DNA of 64,000 bases, taken from assembly GCF_000423105.1 (NCBI RefSeq), contig NZ_AUHI01000012.1, forward strand, positions 17,168 to 81,167, read 5' to 3'. Within the stretch, counting starts at the first letter, position 1; the number at the start of each line of letters is the position of its first letter. Source of the stretch: Halalkalibacillus halophilus DSM 18494. GTDB taxonomy: Bacteria; Bacillota; Bacilli; Bacillales; Alkalibacillaceae. Below the pieces are notes generated by a model. It was given only the letters and a program-made list of their open reading frames with translations. It was not told the origin of the DNA and made no database searches. This document shows, one piece after another, positions 51,818 to 60,968 of the stretch. The translations under genes and the position numbers were made by a program.

Positions 51818-52564
51818 ATGAAAAAAGGAACTGTGAAGCAAATCCTATTAATTACAGATGGGTGTTCTAACCAAGGGGAAGACCCAGTAGCAATAAGTTC
51901 GCACATTTCTAACAAAGGTGTGTCAGTTAACGTTATTGGTGTATTAGAAGATATGCAGTCAGAGGATCCGGTTGGGTTAACAGAAGTGAATGATATTGCT
52001 TATGCCGGTGGAGGGGTAAGTCGTATAGTCTACGCGGAAGAACTTGCAGAGACTGTTCAAATGGTAACAAAGCAAGCGATGAACCAAACGATTCAACAGT
52101 TTGTAAATGAGGAGCTACAACAGATATTTGGAAAAGGTTCTGATACAGAATCTCTCCCGCCAGAAACAAGGGGAGAGGTCAATGAAGTGATGGAGGAATT
52201 AGGGGAGTCTTGTAACTTAAACGTATTACTCTTAGTAGATACAAGTGCAAGTATGCAAAACAAAATGCCAGCTGTAAAAGAAGCTTTAGAAGACTTGATG
52301 TTAAGTTTAGAAGCTCGAAATGGGGCATTCCAATATGCGTTATACCAGTTTCCTGCTAAAAGAAAAGTAGTGAATCAACTTCTTGATTGGACAGCTGATG
52401 CCTCCCTAATCCATAAGGCATTTCCTAAAATCACAGCTGGTGGCATTACTCCTACAGGAACAGCATTACATGAAGTCTCAAAACTATTCCATGCAAACAT
52501 GCCGGTTGCACTAGATGAAGGAGAGGTAGAAGATGGACCTCGACCAACTTTCCGTTCCTCTTAA
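51818..52564 (+). CDS. yabS: VWA-domain protein YabS
   Basis: A 248-residue protein with von Willebrand factor A-type elements. The order is unusual: a segment like the end of a VWA fold (ILLITDGCSNQGEDP) is near the N-terminus, while the MIDAS motif DTSAS (LLLVDTSASMQNK) and TPTGTAL come later, as also in B. subtilis YabS. AAAGGAGG lies 8 nt before the ATG at 51818. It overlaps yabT by 32 nt. Role unknown; partner of the kinase by context. Confidence 0.88.
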   Translation: MKKGTVKQILLITDGCSNQGEDPVAISSHISNKGVSVNVIGVLEDMQSEDPVGLTEVNDIAYAGGGVSRIVYAEELAETVQMVTKQAMNQTIQQFVNEELQQIFGKGSDTESLPPETRGEVNEVMEELGESCNLNVLLLVDTSASMQNKMPAVKEALEDLMLSLEARNGAFQYALYQFPAKRKVVNQLLDWTADASLIHKAFPKITAGGITPTGTALHEVSKLFHANMPVALDEGEVEDGPRPTFRSS

Positions 52565-53435
52565 AAAAGGAACTCAGATTAAGGGGAAGTGGAATCACCA
52601 GACCTATATTATTGATCGAAAATTAGGGCAGGGTGCGAGGGGAACGACCTATTTAGCCTTTCATAACCATAAGCGAATGGCGTTGAAGATTAGTAAAGAT
52701 CCTTCCGTTGTATCAAAGGAGTCGTATATTTTAAAGCAGATCAACAAGGTCCAAGGCATGAAGCTTGGACCTTATTTATTCGATGTAGATGATTGTTTAT
52801 TCAATGATGGCACCAATTATGCTTTTTATACAATGGAATGGGTTCAAGGGGATTCTGTTCATCAACTTTTAAAAAACAAGTTTCCCTTTAACCTTTCTAA
52901 CATTGCGAAGCAGTTACTCGAACAATTACATGAGCTGCACAAACTAGGTTATGTATATGGGGATTTGAAGCTTGAAAATATCTTATTAGAATCTACATCA
53001 CAAAATGTTAGTTTAGTTGATGTCGGTGGGGTGACTAAATTCGGTCGGTCGGTGCGAGAGTACAGTCCGGTGTATGATCGTGGGTATTGGAAAAAAGGTT
53101 CTAGAAAATCAGAAGAAAGCTATGATTTATTTTCGTTAGCTATTTGTTTATTACAATTAGCCAATTCAGGTCTGTTTGATTCTGCAGTAAAAAGAAAAGA
53201 CTTAGCGCACTATTTCTCACGTTCTACAATTCCTAAACCATTTTTAACTTTACTAAAGCAGGTTACAGAGGGAAAATATACGCGCGCTAACCAAGTGATT
53301 GTGGCTTGGGAACAGGCAGAAAGAAGATTAAAGACACATAGGCATGTAGAAAACGTATCAGGAAGGTTCAAAGAGATTGGGATTCTATCCACTTTTGTAG
53401 GGGTGAATGGGTTATTATTATGGTTATTGTTATAA
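52533..53435 (+). CDS. yabT: Hanks-type Ser/Thr kinase YabT
   Basis: A 300-residue protein kinase with a C-terminal TM anchor (about 282-300). Glycine loop LGQGARGTTYLA (31-42), lysine K52, catalytic D144-x-K146 in YGDLKLEN149 (in place of HRD) and metal-binding D163 in DVGG (in place of DFG). B. subtilis YabT is DNA-activated, acts during sporulation and phosphorylates RecA and AbrB. AAGGAGAGG precedes the ATG inside yabS. Confidence 0.9.
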   Translation: MDLDQLSVPLKKGTQIKGKWNHQTYIIDRKLGQGARGTTYLAFHNHKRMALKISKDPSVVSKESYILKQINKVQGMKLGPYLFDVDDCLFNDGTNYAFYTMEWVQGDSVHQLLKNKFPFNLSNIAKQLLEQLHELHKLGYVYGDLKLENILLESTSQNVSLVDVGGVTKFGRSVREYSPVYDRGYWKKGSRKSEESYDLFSLAICLLQLANSGLFDSAVKRKDLAHYFSRSTIPKPFLTLLKQVTEGKYTRANQVIVAWEQAERRLKTHRHVENVSGRFKEIGILSTFVGVNGLLLWLLL

Positions 53436-53582
53436 AGGGCGGCTAGTATTTTCACTTAGGAAAAAAGTGGGATATAAACAATAACGCAGCAACTAACCGA
53501 CATACAAAGTGGTATAAATTGAACCAAAAAGGCCAGAAGTGGTACGATAAAAGATACTCTCGTGTGAAGGTTGTGTGTTGAA

Positions 53583-54950
53583 ATGAAAGACGTCGTAGAG
53601 GATTTTCTTCAAGAGAAAAACCTGGTAACTCCCAAAGACCATCTAGTCATCGCCGTTTCTGGTGGTGTAGATTCGATGGTTTTATTACATATTCTATCGG
53701 AATTGCGGACGACGTTGAACATTGAGTTAAGTGTCGTCACTATTGACCATCAGCTGCGCGAGGATTCTTCTAAAGATAGTTTAATGGTTAAAGAAGAAGC
53801 GGAAAAATTAGGAGTCCACACTGTGATTGAAACCGTTGATGTTGTAAGTAGAAAAGAAAGAGATAAGATTGGAACGCAAGAAGCGGCTAGAGACCTTCGT
53901 TACGAGGTCTTGCTCCGGCATGCTTCTAAGCACTCAGAAAGCAAAGTCGTCTTAGCTCATCACGGAGATGATCAGATTGAGACAATGTTCATGCAATTAA
54001 CTAAAGGTATTAAACCAATTGGTATGACGGCGATACAAACCCGCGCAAGCGTACCAATCATTCGCCCGCTATTAGGTGTGGCTAAAGCGGAAATTATAGC
54101 ATATGCAGCTCACAACAATATTTGCTACCGAGAAGACCCATCTAATAAAAGTGAAACCTATACTCGTAATCGATTCCGTAAACATTTGCTACCATTTGTT
54201 AAAGAAGAGAACCCTAATCTTCAAAAAGGCATTCAACTCGTTCAAGAACAAATGACGGAGGATGAAGCCTTCCTACAGCAGATTGCAGGAGAAGAATTAG
54301 AGGAGATTGCGACGTTTTGTGAACAAAAAGTTACGATTCCAATTAATTCATTTCTTAAGCTTTCTCAACCTTTACAAAGAAGGGGCTTTCATCTAATATT
54401 AAACTATCTTAGTGTAAACAAATTGATGAAAAAGGATTACTTCCCGGCAGTAGTGGAGTGGTTGGTTTCGAACCAGCCGAACAGTACATATGTGTTAGGG
54501 GATTCATGGGAAGTTGTTAAAGCTTATGATCAATTTTCTATTAGAAAAAGACAGGCACCAAAATCAGGATACGAAATTCCTTTAAAAAACAACGAAGAAA
54601 TATACCTTCCGAATGGTGGGAAAGTACTGTTAGAAATGAATGGTTCCTTGGATTATAGGGAGGGTACGCATTCTGTATATTGTGATTCAAGTCACATAGA
54701 TTTCCCATTGTATGTACGTAGTAGGAAACCGGGAGATCGCATTCGACCGTTAGGGTTAGGTGGCAGCAAAAAAGTGAAAGATCTATTTATAGATTATAAA
54801 ATACCATCCGAGTTCCGGGAAGAGTGGCCAATTATTACAGATGCTAGTGGAACGATTCTCTGGGTTCCTAAGCTTTGTAAAAGCGAATTAATATCAAGTG
54901 AACCATTAATAGATAAGCATTTATTGGTAAAGATAACTATAGACTATTAG
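53583..54950 (+). CDS. tilS: tRNA(Ile)-lysidine synthase TilS
   Basis: A 455-residue N-type ATP pyrophosphatase that makes lysidine at C34 of tRNA-Ile(CAU). PP-loop SGGVDS at 26-31, then HHGDDQIETMFMQL and a C-terminal TilS substrate-binding domain (VRSRKPGDRIRPLGLGGSKKVKDLF). ATG at 53583; AAGG lies 12 nt upstream, a weak site. hprT follows after 15 nt as in most Firmicutes. Confidence 0.95.
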   Translation: MKDVVEDFLQEKNLVTPKDHLVIAVSGGVDSMVLLHILSELRTTLNIELSVVTIDHQLREDSSKDSLMVKEEAEKLGVHTVIETVDVVSRKERDKIGTQEAARDLRYEVLLRHASKHSESKVVLAHHGDDQIETMFMQLTKGIKPIGMTAIQTRASVPIIRPLLGVAKAEIIAYAAHNNICYREDPSNKSETYTRNRFRKHLLPFVKEENPNLQKGIQLVQEQMTEDEAFLQQIAGEELEEIATFCEQKVTIPINSFLKLSQPLQRRGFHLILNYLSVNKLMKKDYFPAVVEWLVSNQPNSTYVLGDSWEVVKAYDQFSIRKRQAPKSGYEIPLKNNEEIYLPNGGKVLLEMNGSLDYREGTHSVYCDSSHIDFPLYVRSRKPGDRIRPLGLGGSKKVKDLFIDYKIPSEFREEWPIITDASGTILWVPKLCKSELISSEPLIDKHLLVKITIDY

Positions 54951-54965
54951 GAGGATCATTCGATC

Positions 54966-55502
54966 ATGCATGATGAGATCAAAGAGGTTTTGTATTCCGA
55001 AGAAGAAATCCAAAAGAAAATTCAAGAGCTAGGTAAACAGATTACAGAAGACTTCGACGGTAAGTTTCCACTAGCAATAGGAGTATTAAAAGGTGCAATG
55101 CCGTTTATGAGTGATTTAATCAAGCGGATCGATACACATATCGAGCTTGATTTCATGGATGTATCAAGCTATGGAGGCGGTATGGAGTCCTCGGGCGAAG
55201 TTAAAATCGTCAAAGACTTGAATACACAAGTTAAAGGAAGAGACTTATTAATTATTGAAGATATCATTGATAGCGGACTTACATTAAATTATTTAGTCGA
55301 TCTATTTAAATATCGTCAGGCGAAATCAATTACGATTGTAACGCTATTGGACAAGCCTTCTGGTCGAAAAGGTAATGTGTTTGCTGATGTAGTTGGTTTT
55401 GAGGTTCCTGACAGCTTTGTAGTTGGTTATGGATTGGATTTCCAAGAGAAATACCGTAATTTGCCGTATATCGGTGTTTTAAAACCGGAAATTTATTCTT
55501 AA
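54966..55502 (+). CDS. hprT: Hypoxanthine phosphoribosyltransferase HprT
   Basis: A 178-residue type I PRTase that salvages hypoxanthine and guanine with PRPP. The PRPP motif LLIIEDIIDSGLTL and the flap region SSYGGGMESSGEV are clear. In B. subtilis HprT also interacts with TilS in controlling ftsH. TAGGAGG precedes the ATG. Feeds the same purine pool controlled by purR and prs in this window. Confidence 0.96.
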   Translation: MHDEIKEVLYSEEEIQKKIQELGKQITEDFDGKFPLAIGVLKGAMPFMSDLIKRIDTHIELDFMDVSSYGGGMESSGEVKIVKDLNTQVKGRDLLIIEDIIDSGLTLNYLVDLFKYRQAKSITIVTLLDKPSGRKGNVFADVVGFEVPDSFVVGYGLDFQEKYRNLPYIGVLKPEIYS

Positions 55503-55554
55503 CAAAGATGAAATTTCATATTGATAACTAATAGAAGAAATACGAGGAAATTAT

Positions 55555-55599
55555 ATGAATGTTACAAGAATAGAATTATTAAGTAGAGCGATTAGCTGA
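55555..55599 (+). CDS. Possible 14-codon leader peptide upstream of ftsH
   Basis: ATG at 55555 preceded by GAGGAAA and 14 codons up to TGA. It ends before the ftsH promoter candidate. No homology can be claimed; may be chance. Confidence 0.2.
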   Translation: MNVTRIELLSRAIS

Positions 55600-55609
55600 C
55601 ACTTTTCAG

Positions 55610-55639
55610 TTGTAGTCTGAAAAAAATATATGGTAGTAT
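55610..55639 (+). promoter_or_regulatory. ftsH promoter candidate
   Basis: TTGTAG, 18 bp and TAGTAT, 35 nt before the ftsH ATG. Confidence 0.5.
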
Positions 55640-55673
55640 AGCTTTAGTTTTGTCGTTCAGGAGGAGGTAAGTA

Positions 55674-57707
55674 ATGAGTCGGGTGTTCCGTAATACAATA
55701 TTTTACGTAATTATATTTTTAGTTGTTATTGCGATTATTGGTATGTTCAATGATCCGAGTCCAGATACAGACCAACTAAATTATCAAGAGTTTAGAAATG
55801 CCCTTGAGGGTGATCAAATTGAAGATATGACTCTCCAATATACGAATTATGCCTATGAGGCAAGAGGGCAATATGTATCAAGTGAAACAGGAAGTGTAGA
55901 AGACTTCCGCGCAGATGTCCCTGATAACCAAGATATTATTAATGAAATAGTAGACTTAGGTGGAGACCAGTTCAATATTGAACCTGCCGAAGAGCCGAGT
56001 GCTTGGGCTAGATTCTTCACTACATTAATTCCATTTATTATTATCTTTATTTTATTCTTCTTCTTACTTAGCCAAATGCAAGGTGGCGGCGGTGGCGGCC
56101 GCATGATGAACTTTGGTAAGAGTAAGGCGAAGATGTATACAGAGGATAAGAAAGATACGAAGTTTAAAGACGTAGCTGGTGCAGATGAAGAGAAGCAAGA
56201 GCTCGTTGAAGTAGTTGATTTCTTGAAAGATCCTAGAAGATTCGCCGAATTAGGTGCACGTATTCCTAAAGGTGTCCTATTAGTGGGGCCTCCAGGTACA
56301 GGTAAAACATTACTTGCGAAGGCTGTTGCTGGTGAAGCAGGCGTTCCATTCTTCTCTATCAGTGGTTCTGACTTCGTTGAGATGTTTGTTGGTGTCGGTG
56401 CTTCACGTGTACGTGACTTATTTGAAAATGCGAAGAAAAATGCACCATGTATTGTATTTATTGATGAGATCGACGCAGTTGGACGTCAGCGTGGTGCTGG
56501 TGTTGGTGGTGGACACGATGAACGTGAACAAACACTTAACCAGTTGCTAGTTGAAATGGATGGTTTCGGTGCAAACGAAGGAATTATTATGATCGCTGCA
56601 ACGAACCGCCCAGATATTCTAGACCCAGCGTTATTACGTCCTGGACGTTTTGACCGTCAAATTCCGGTTAATACACCAGATGTGAAGGGTCGTCAAGAAG
56701 TATTAGCAGTACATGCGAAGAATAAACCACTTGGTGAAACGGTAGATCTGAAAACAATTGCCATGCGTACACCAGGTTTCTCAGGTGCAGACCTTGAGAA
56801 CTTATTAAACGAAGCAGCACTTGTTGCGGCAAGAACAGATACAAAATATATCGAAATGCAACACGTAGATGAAGCGATTGATCGTGTTATTGCAGGTCCA
56901 TCGAAGAAGAGCCGTGTCATTTCCGAAAAAGAGAAAAACATCGTTGCGTATCACGAAAGTGGTCACACAGTCATCGGTGTAGTTCTAGACGAAGCGGATA
57001 TGGTGCATAAAGTAACCATCGTTCCAAGGGGTCAAGCTGGCGGTTATGCTGTCATGCTTCCAAGGGAAGATCGTTACTTCCAAACGAAGCCTGAATTACT
57101 TGATAAAATCACTGGATTGCTTGGTGGTCGTGTAGCCGAAGAGGTTATTTTCGGTGAAGTAAGTACAGGTGCTCATAATGACTTCCAACGTGCAACAGGT
57201 ATTGCTCGTAAGATGGTAATGGAATTCGGTATGAGTGATAAACTAGGACCACTCCAATTTGGTAGTTCTGGTGGCCAAGTATTCTTAGGTAAAGACATTC
57301 AAAATGAACCGAACTATAGTGATCAAATTGCTTATATCATTGATCAAGAAGTACAAGAAATTATTAAAACTTGTTATGCTCGCGCGAAAGATATCTTAAC
57401 GGAGCATAAGGAGCAGTTGGAATTAATTGCACAGACATTGTTAGAGGTTGAAACTTTAGATGCAGAACAGATAAAAGGACTTTTCGAAGATGGAGAGCTT
57501 CCTGAACCGACGTATCCTAAAGAAGACTTAAACCCGACTAGTTTTGAAGAAGCAGAAAAAGAAGAAGCTGCTGACGAAAAAGACGATGATGATGTGAAAG
57601 TTAATATCCAAGCAAAAGAAGAACAAGACGATCAAGCCGAAGAAGATCAACCGTCCAAAGACGAAGATCAAGATGATTCGGAAGATCCACAAAACAAAAA
57701 AGACTAA
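55674..57707 (+). CDS. ftsH: Membrane AAA+ zinc protease FtsH
   Basis: A 677-residue protease that degrades membrane and regulatory proteins, including Spo0E in B. subtilis. Two TM helices (about 9-25 and 112-131) flank an extracellular domain, then a Gly-rich linker, Walker A GPPGTGKT (205-212), Walker B VFIDEID, the second region of homology RPGRFDR, and the zinc site HESGH (427-431). The C-terminal 60 residues are very rich in Asp and Glu. AGGAGGAG precedes the ATG. Confidence 0.97.
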   Translation: MSRVFRNTIFYVIIFLVVIAIIGMFNDPSPDTDQLNYQEFRNALEGDQIEDMTLQYTNYAYEARGQYVSSETGSVEDFRADVPDNQDIINEIVDLGGDQFNIEPAEEPSAWARFFTTLIPFIIIFILFFFLLSQMQGGGGGGRMMNFGKSKAKMYTEDKKDTKFKDVAGADEEKQELVEVVDFLKDPRRFAELGARIPKGVLLVGPPGTGKTLLAKAVAGEAGVPFFSISGSDFVEMFVGVGASRVRDLFENAKKNAPCIVFIDEIDAVGRQRGAGVGGGHDEREQTLNQLLVEMDGFGANEGIIMIAATNRPDILDPALLRPGRFDRQIPVNTPDVKGRQEVLAVHAKNKPLGETVDLKTIAMRTPGFSGADLENLLNEAALVAARTDTKYIEMQHVDEAIDRVIAGPSKKSRVISEKEKNIVAYHESGHTVIGVVLDEADMVHKVTIVPRGQAGGYAVMLPREDRYFQTKPELLDKITGLLGGRVAEEVIFGEVSTGAHNDFQRATGIARKMVMEFGMSDKLGPLQFGSSGGQVFLGKDIQNEPNYSDQIAYIIDQEVQEIIKTCYARAKDILTEHKEQLELIAQTLLEVETLDAEQIKGLFEDGELPEPTYPKEDLNPTSFEEAEKEEAADEKDDDDVKVNIQAKEEQDDQAEEDQPSKDEDQDDSEDPQNKKD

Positions 57708-57717
57708 TAACGGATAG

Positions 57718-57954
57718 GCTGGGACAAAAGTGTCTGTAGTCATGAATATCCCGAACAAAGCAAATGAAAAGCGGATGAAATAGACGGAGACTCCTGTGGG
57801 AAATAGAGCTCAGGTGAGACCCCGGAATGCTTAGCATGAGGAGGCTCACCGGCTCCCCACGGAAAGCGCAGTCTATTTCAGGAGCGAGGTAGTCGCACCG
57901 CATTTCATTGTTCGGATTTTCATGCTAGCACTTTGAATTGTCCCAGCTTTTTTG
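57718..57954. repeat. Nested palindromic intergenic element
   Basis: Outer arms GCTGGGACAA (57718-57727) and TTGTCCCAGC (57938-57947) are followed by a T-run. Inner arms include AAGTG..TCATGAA / TTCATG..CACTT, CCGAACAA / TTGTTCGG and GAAATAGAC / GTCTATTTC (57777-57785 and 57870-57878). The core (57786-57869) contains GAGACTCCTGTGGG and CTCCCCACGGAAAGCG. The core resembles a dispersed repeat I know from many Bacillaceae genomes. It would also act as the ftsH terminator. The remainder of the gap (57955-58098) is AT-rich without a clear signal. Confidence 0.85.
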
Positions 57955-58098
57955 TGCAGAATGAAAATTTTCTTTCTCCGTTATAGAACAATAAACATTA
58001 CAGCACAAAAATTTCGACATATATGATATGATTTACGGTGTAAATATGGATATATTAAATTATAAATGTAGAAATAGATATAGAAATGGTGTGAAGCT

Positions 58099-58887
58099 AT
58101 GATTTTCGTATTAGATGTGGGAAATACTAACACGGTACTTGGGGTATTTGATGACGGGAAACTAACGTATCAATGGCGTGTCGCTACAGACCGGTATAAA
58201 ACAGAAGATGAATACGCGATGCAGGTCAAGGCATTGTTAAATCATCATGGATTACAATTTGAGGATTTTCATGATGCCATTATCTCCTCTGTTGTTCCTC
58301 CCATTATGTACGCATTAGAAAAAATGTGTGAACACTACTTCCATTTGAACCCAATGATTGTTGGGTCGAAAGAAGTAAATAGCTTTTTGAGAATGGAGTA
58401 CCCATACCCTAAGGAAATTGGTGCGGACCGAATCGTAAATGCGGTCGGCGGCATTAAGCAGTATGGTTCACCTTTAGTCATTATTGATTTCGGTACGGCA
58501 ACTACTTATTGTTATATTAATGAAGAGGGAGCTTATGTTGGGGGTGCCATCGCCCCTGGTGTTAACATTTCTACAGAAGCATTATATACGAAAGCTGCGA
58601 AACTACCACGAATAGAAATAACGCGACCAGAAAACGTTGTCGGTCAATCTACTGTCGAAGCTATGCAATCAGGTATTTTCTTCGGTTATGTAGGTCAAGT
58701 AGACGAAGTAGTTAGGAAAATGAAGGCACAATCAAATAAACAGCCAACGGTCATCGCAACAGGTGGCCTGGCTAAATTAATCGGCAAAGGGTCAGAAACG
58801 ATTGATGTTGTGGACCCTGAGCTTACCTTAAAGGGATTATATGAAATATATCAATTAAACAAAGAAACGGGTGAAAGTAATGAGTGA
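58099..58887 (+). CDS. coaX: Type III pantothenate kinase CoaX
   Basis: A 262-residue ASKHA-fold kinase for the first step of coenzyme A synthesis. D6 in LDVGNTNTVLG, GADRIVNAVG with the catalytic aspartate, and IDFGTATTY are the family motifs. It needs a monovalent cation and is not inhibited by CoA. Overlaps hslO by 8 nt. Confidence 0.96.
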   Translation: MIFVLDVGNTNTVLGVFDDGKLTYQWRVATDRYKTEDEYAMQVKALLNHHGLQFEDFHDAIISSVVPPIMYALEKMCEHYFHLNPMIVGSKEVNSFLRMEYPYPKEIGADRIVNAVGGIKQYGSPLVIIDFGTATTYCYINEEGAYVGGAIAPGVNISTEALYTKAAKLPRIEITRPENVVGQSTVEAMQSGIFFGYVGQVDEVVRKMKAQSNKQPTVIATGGLAKLIGKGSETIDVVDPELTLKGLYEIYQLNKETGESNE

Positions 58888-59752
58888 TTATTTAATAAAA
58901 GCAACTGCTTTTAATGGGCAGGTTCGTGCGTATGCAATACAGTCAACGGATTTGGTGAATGAAGCATGTAGAAGGCAAGATACTTGGCCTACTGCATCTG
59001 CAGCCTTGGGTCGTTCCCTAACTGTCTCTGCTATGATGGGTGCGATGTTAAAAGGGGAAGATCAGATCACTGTTAAAATAGAAGGAAATGGTCCGATGGG
59101 CGCAATAATTACGGATAGTAATGCAAACGGGGATGTACGTGGGTATGTAAAAAATCCACACGTAGATTTTGAATCCAATGATCAGAACAAATTGGATGTT
59201 AAACGTGCGGTTGGAACAGAAGGAACGCTAAGTGTGGTGAAGGATTTAGGACTTAAAAACAACTTCACTGGCCAAGTGCCGATTGTATCTGGAGAAGTAA
59301 GTGAAGACTTCACGTATTACTTTGTTTCATCAGAGCAGGTTCCATCCGCTGTAGGTGCGGGAGTACTGGTCGATACGGATTATTCGATAGCTGCTGCGGG
59401 TGGATTTATTTTGCAAATGCTGCCTGGCGCGGAAGAAGAAACGATCACACATGTGGAAGAAAAGCTCGGGAAAGTTCCAGCCATTTCTACACTTATTCAA
59501 CAAGGAAAAACTCCGGAAGATATTTTAGGGATTTTCTTTGAAGGGGAAGAGTGGCACGTCCTTGAACAACAAGATGTTAGATATCAATGTAAGTGCTCTA
59601 AAGACCGTGTAGCACAAGCGATTTCTTCTTTAGGTAATGAAGAAATTGATTCTATGATTGAAGAAGATGGTGGGGCAGAAGCAACTTGCCACTTTTGTAA
59701 CGAAGTATACGATCTTTCTGCAAAGGAACTTGAGTTGTTAAAGCAGAACTAA
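58880..59752 (+). CDS. hslO: Redox-regulated chaperone Hsp33 (HslO)
   Basis: A 290-residue holdase activated by oxidation. The zinc-binding redox switch cysteines are C237, C239 (CKC), C270 and C273 (CHFC). ATG at 58880 with GGGTGA upstream; a GTG at 58871 is in frame. The genes yacD, cysK and pabBAC that follow in B. subtilis are missing; folP comes next. Confidence 0.96.
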   Translation: MSDYLIKATAFNGQVRAYAIQSTDLVNEACRRQDTWPTASAALGRSLTVSAMMGAMLKGEDQITVKIEGNGPMGAIITDSNANGDVRGYVKNPHVDFESNDQNKLDVKRAVGTEGTLSVVKDLGLKNNFTGQVPIVSGEVSEDFTYYFVSSEQVPSAVGAGVLVDTDYSIAAAGGFILQMLPGAEEETITHVEEKLGKVPAISTLIQQGKTPEDILGIFFEGEEWHVLEQQDVRYQCKCSKDRVAQAISSLGNEEIDSMIEEDGGAEATCHFCNEVYDLSAKELELLKQN

Positions 59753-59767
59753 TGGGGGAATAAAAGG

Positions 59768-60604
59768 ATGACGAGACATACTTCACATGTTCAATCTCTA
59801 TTGCACGACTCCAACCGAACGATTGTAATGGGAATCATTAACACAACACCAGATTCCTTTTCGGATGGAGGTAAATTTATCGAAACAGATGCTGCTGTTC
59901 GGCAGGCTAAAAAGCTTGTTGCCGAAGGGGCGGACCTATTAGATATCGGTGGAGAGTCGACTCGTCCTGGTCATATACCCGTAACGGAAGAGGAAGAAGT
60001 AGCTCGAGTTGCTCCGGTCATTGAGGCTATTTTAAAAGAAGTAGATGTTCCAATTTCCATAGATACCTACAAATCCGGAACAGCCGAAGCCGCTCTTACT
60101 TCTGGAGCATCTGTCATTAATGATGTATGGGGTGCTCAGAAAGATTCTAAAATTGTGGAAGTAGCTAAAGCGCATGATGCGCCAATCATTCTTATGCATA
60201 ACGAAGAAGCTCCAAACTATGATGATTTAATCGAAGACATGAAAACAAGGTTAAATAAAAGTGTGCAAGTAGCAAAACAAGCAGGTTTGAATGACAACCA
60301 AATTATATTAGACCCCGGAATTGGTTTCGGCAAAACACATGAGCAAAATCTGCTCGCTATGCGAAGATTACACGAGTTGCAAACGATGAAGTACCCTCTG
60401 TTATTAGGGACATCCCGTAAATCAATTGTAGGTAAAGCGCTGGACCTTCCTGTTGAAGAACGACTAGAAGGTACATTAGCAACTTTATGTTTCGGTATTT
60501 CTCAAGGCGTGAAGCTTGTTCGTGTACACGATGTGAAGGAAGCAAAACGCACCGTGACAATGATGGATCAAATGATGGGGAAAGGGGTTCGATCAAATGG
60601 ATAA
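59768..60604 (+). CDS. folP: Dihydropteroate synthase
   Basis: A 278-residue TIM-barrel enzyme joining pABA to the pterin diphosphate. MGIINTTPDSFSDGG, the loop GGESTRPG and SIDTYKS are diagnostic. It should be the target of sulfonamides, as in the family. Start 16 nt after hslO with GGGGGAAT before the ATG. Overlaps folB by 8 nt. The pab genes that usually precede it must lie elsewhere. Confidence 0.96.
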   Translation: MTRHTSHVQSLLHDSNRTIVMGIINTTPDSFSDGGKFIETDAAVRQAKKLVAEGADLLDIGGESTRPGHIPVTEEEEVARVAPVIEAILKEVDVPISIDTYKSGTAEAALTSGASVINDVWGAQKDSKIVEVAKAHDAPIILMHNEEAPNYDDLIEDMKTRLNKSVQVAKQAGLNDNQIILDPGIGFGKTHEQNLLAMRRLHELQTMKYPLLLGTSRKSIVGKALDLPVEERLEGTLATLCFGISQGVKLVRVHDVKEAKRTVTMMDQMMGKGVRSNG

Positions 60605-60968
60605 GATTTTATTAAAAGGACTTATGTTTTATGGTTATCATGGGTTATATCCAGAAGAAAATAAATTGGGTCAGCGATTTAACGTTGATCTAGAATTGCG
60701 TGCAGACTTAATGATGCCAGGGAAAACAGATGATATGGAAGATAGCATACATTACGGTGCAGCATATGAAGTTGTGAAAAAGATTGTCGAAGGTGAGCCG
60801 AAGAATCTGCTTGAAGCTTTAGCTGACGATATTGCAGAAGCAATGTTCCAACGATTTGAACAATTAGAGTCTATAAAGGTCCATGTCGATAAACCAGGTC
60901 CGCCAATCCCCGGTTATTATGACTCCGTTGCAATTGAGATTGTTAGGGAGCGTCACGATTATGATTAA
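60597..60968 (+). CDS. folB: Dihydroneopterin aldolase
   Basis: A 123-residue enzyme that forms 6-hydroxymethyl-dihydropterin. The family blocks FYGYHGLYPEENKLGQRFNVDLEL and VHVDKPGPPIPG are present. Overlaps folP at the start and folK at the end, so all three are translationally coupled. Confidence 0.96.
   Translation: MDKILLKGLMFYGYHGLYPEENKLGQRFNVDLELRADLMMPGKTDDMEDSIHYGAAYEVVKKIVEGEPKNLLEALADDIAEAMFQRFEQLESIKVHVDKPGPPIPGYYDSVAIEIVRERHDYD

Noticed and set aside
57601..57903. Minus-strand open frame over the ftsH end and palindrome
   Set aside because: Shadow of the ftsH acidic tail and the repeat; no start signals.
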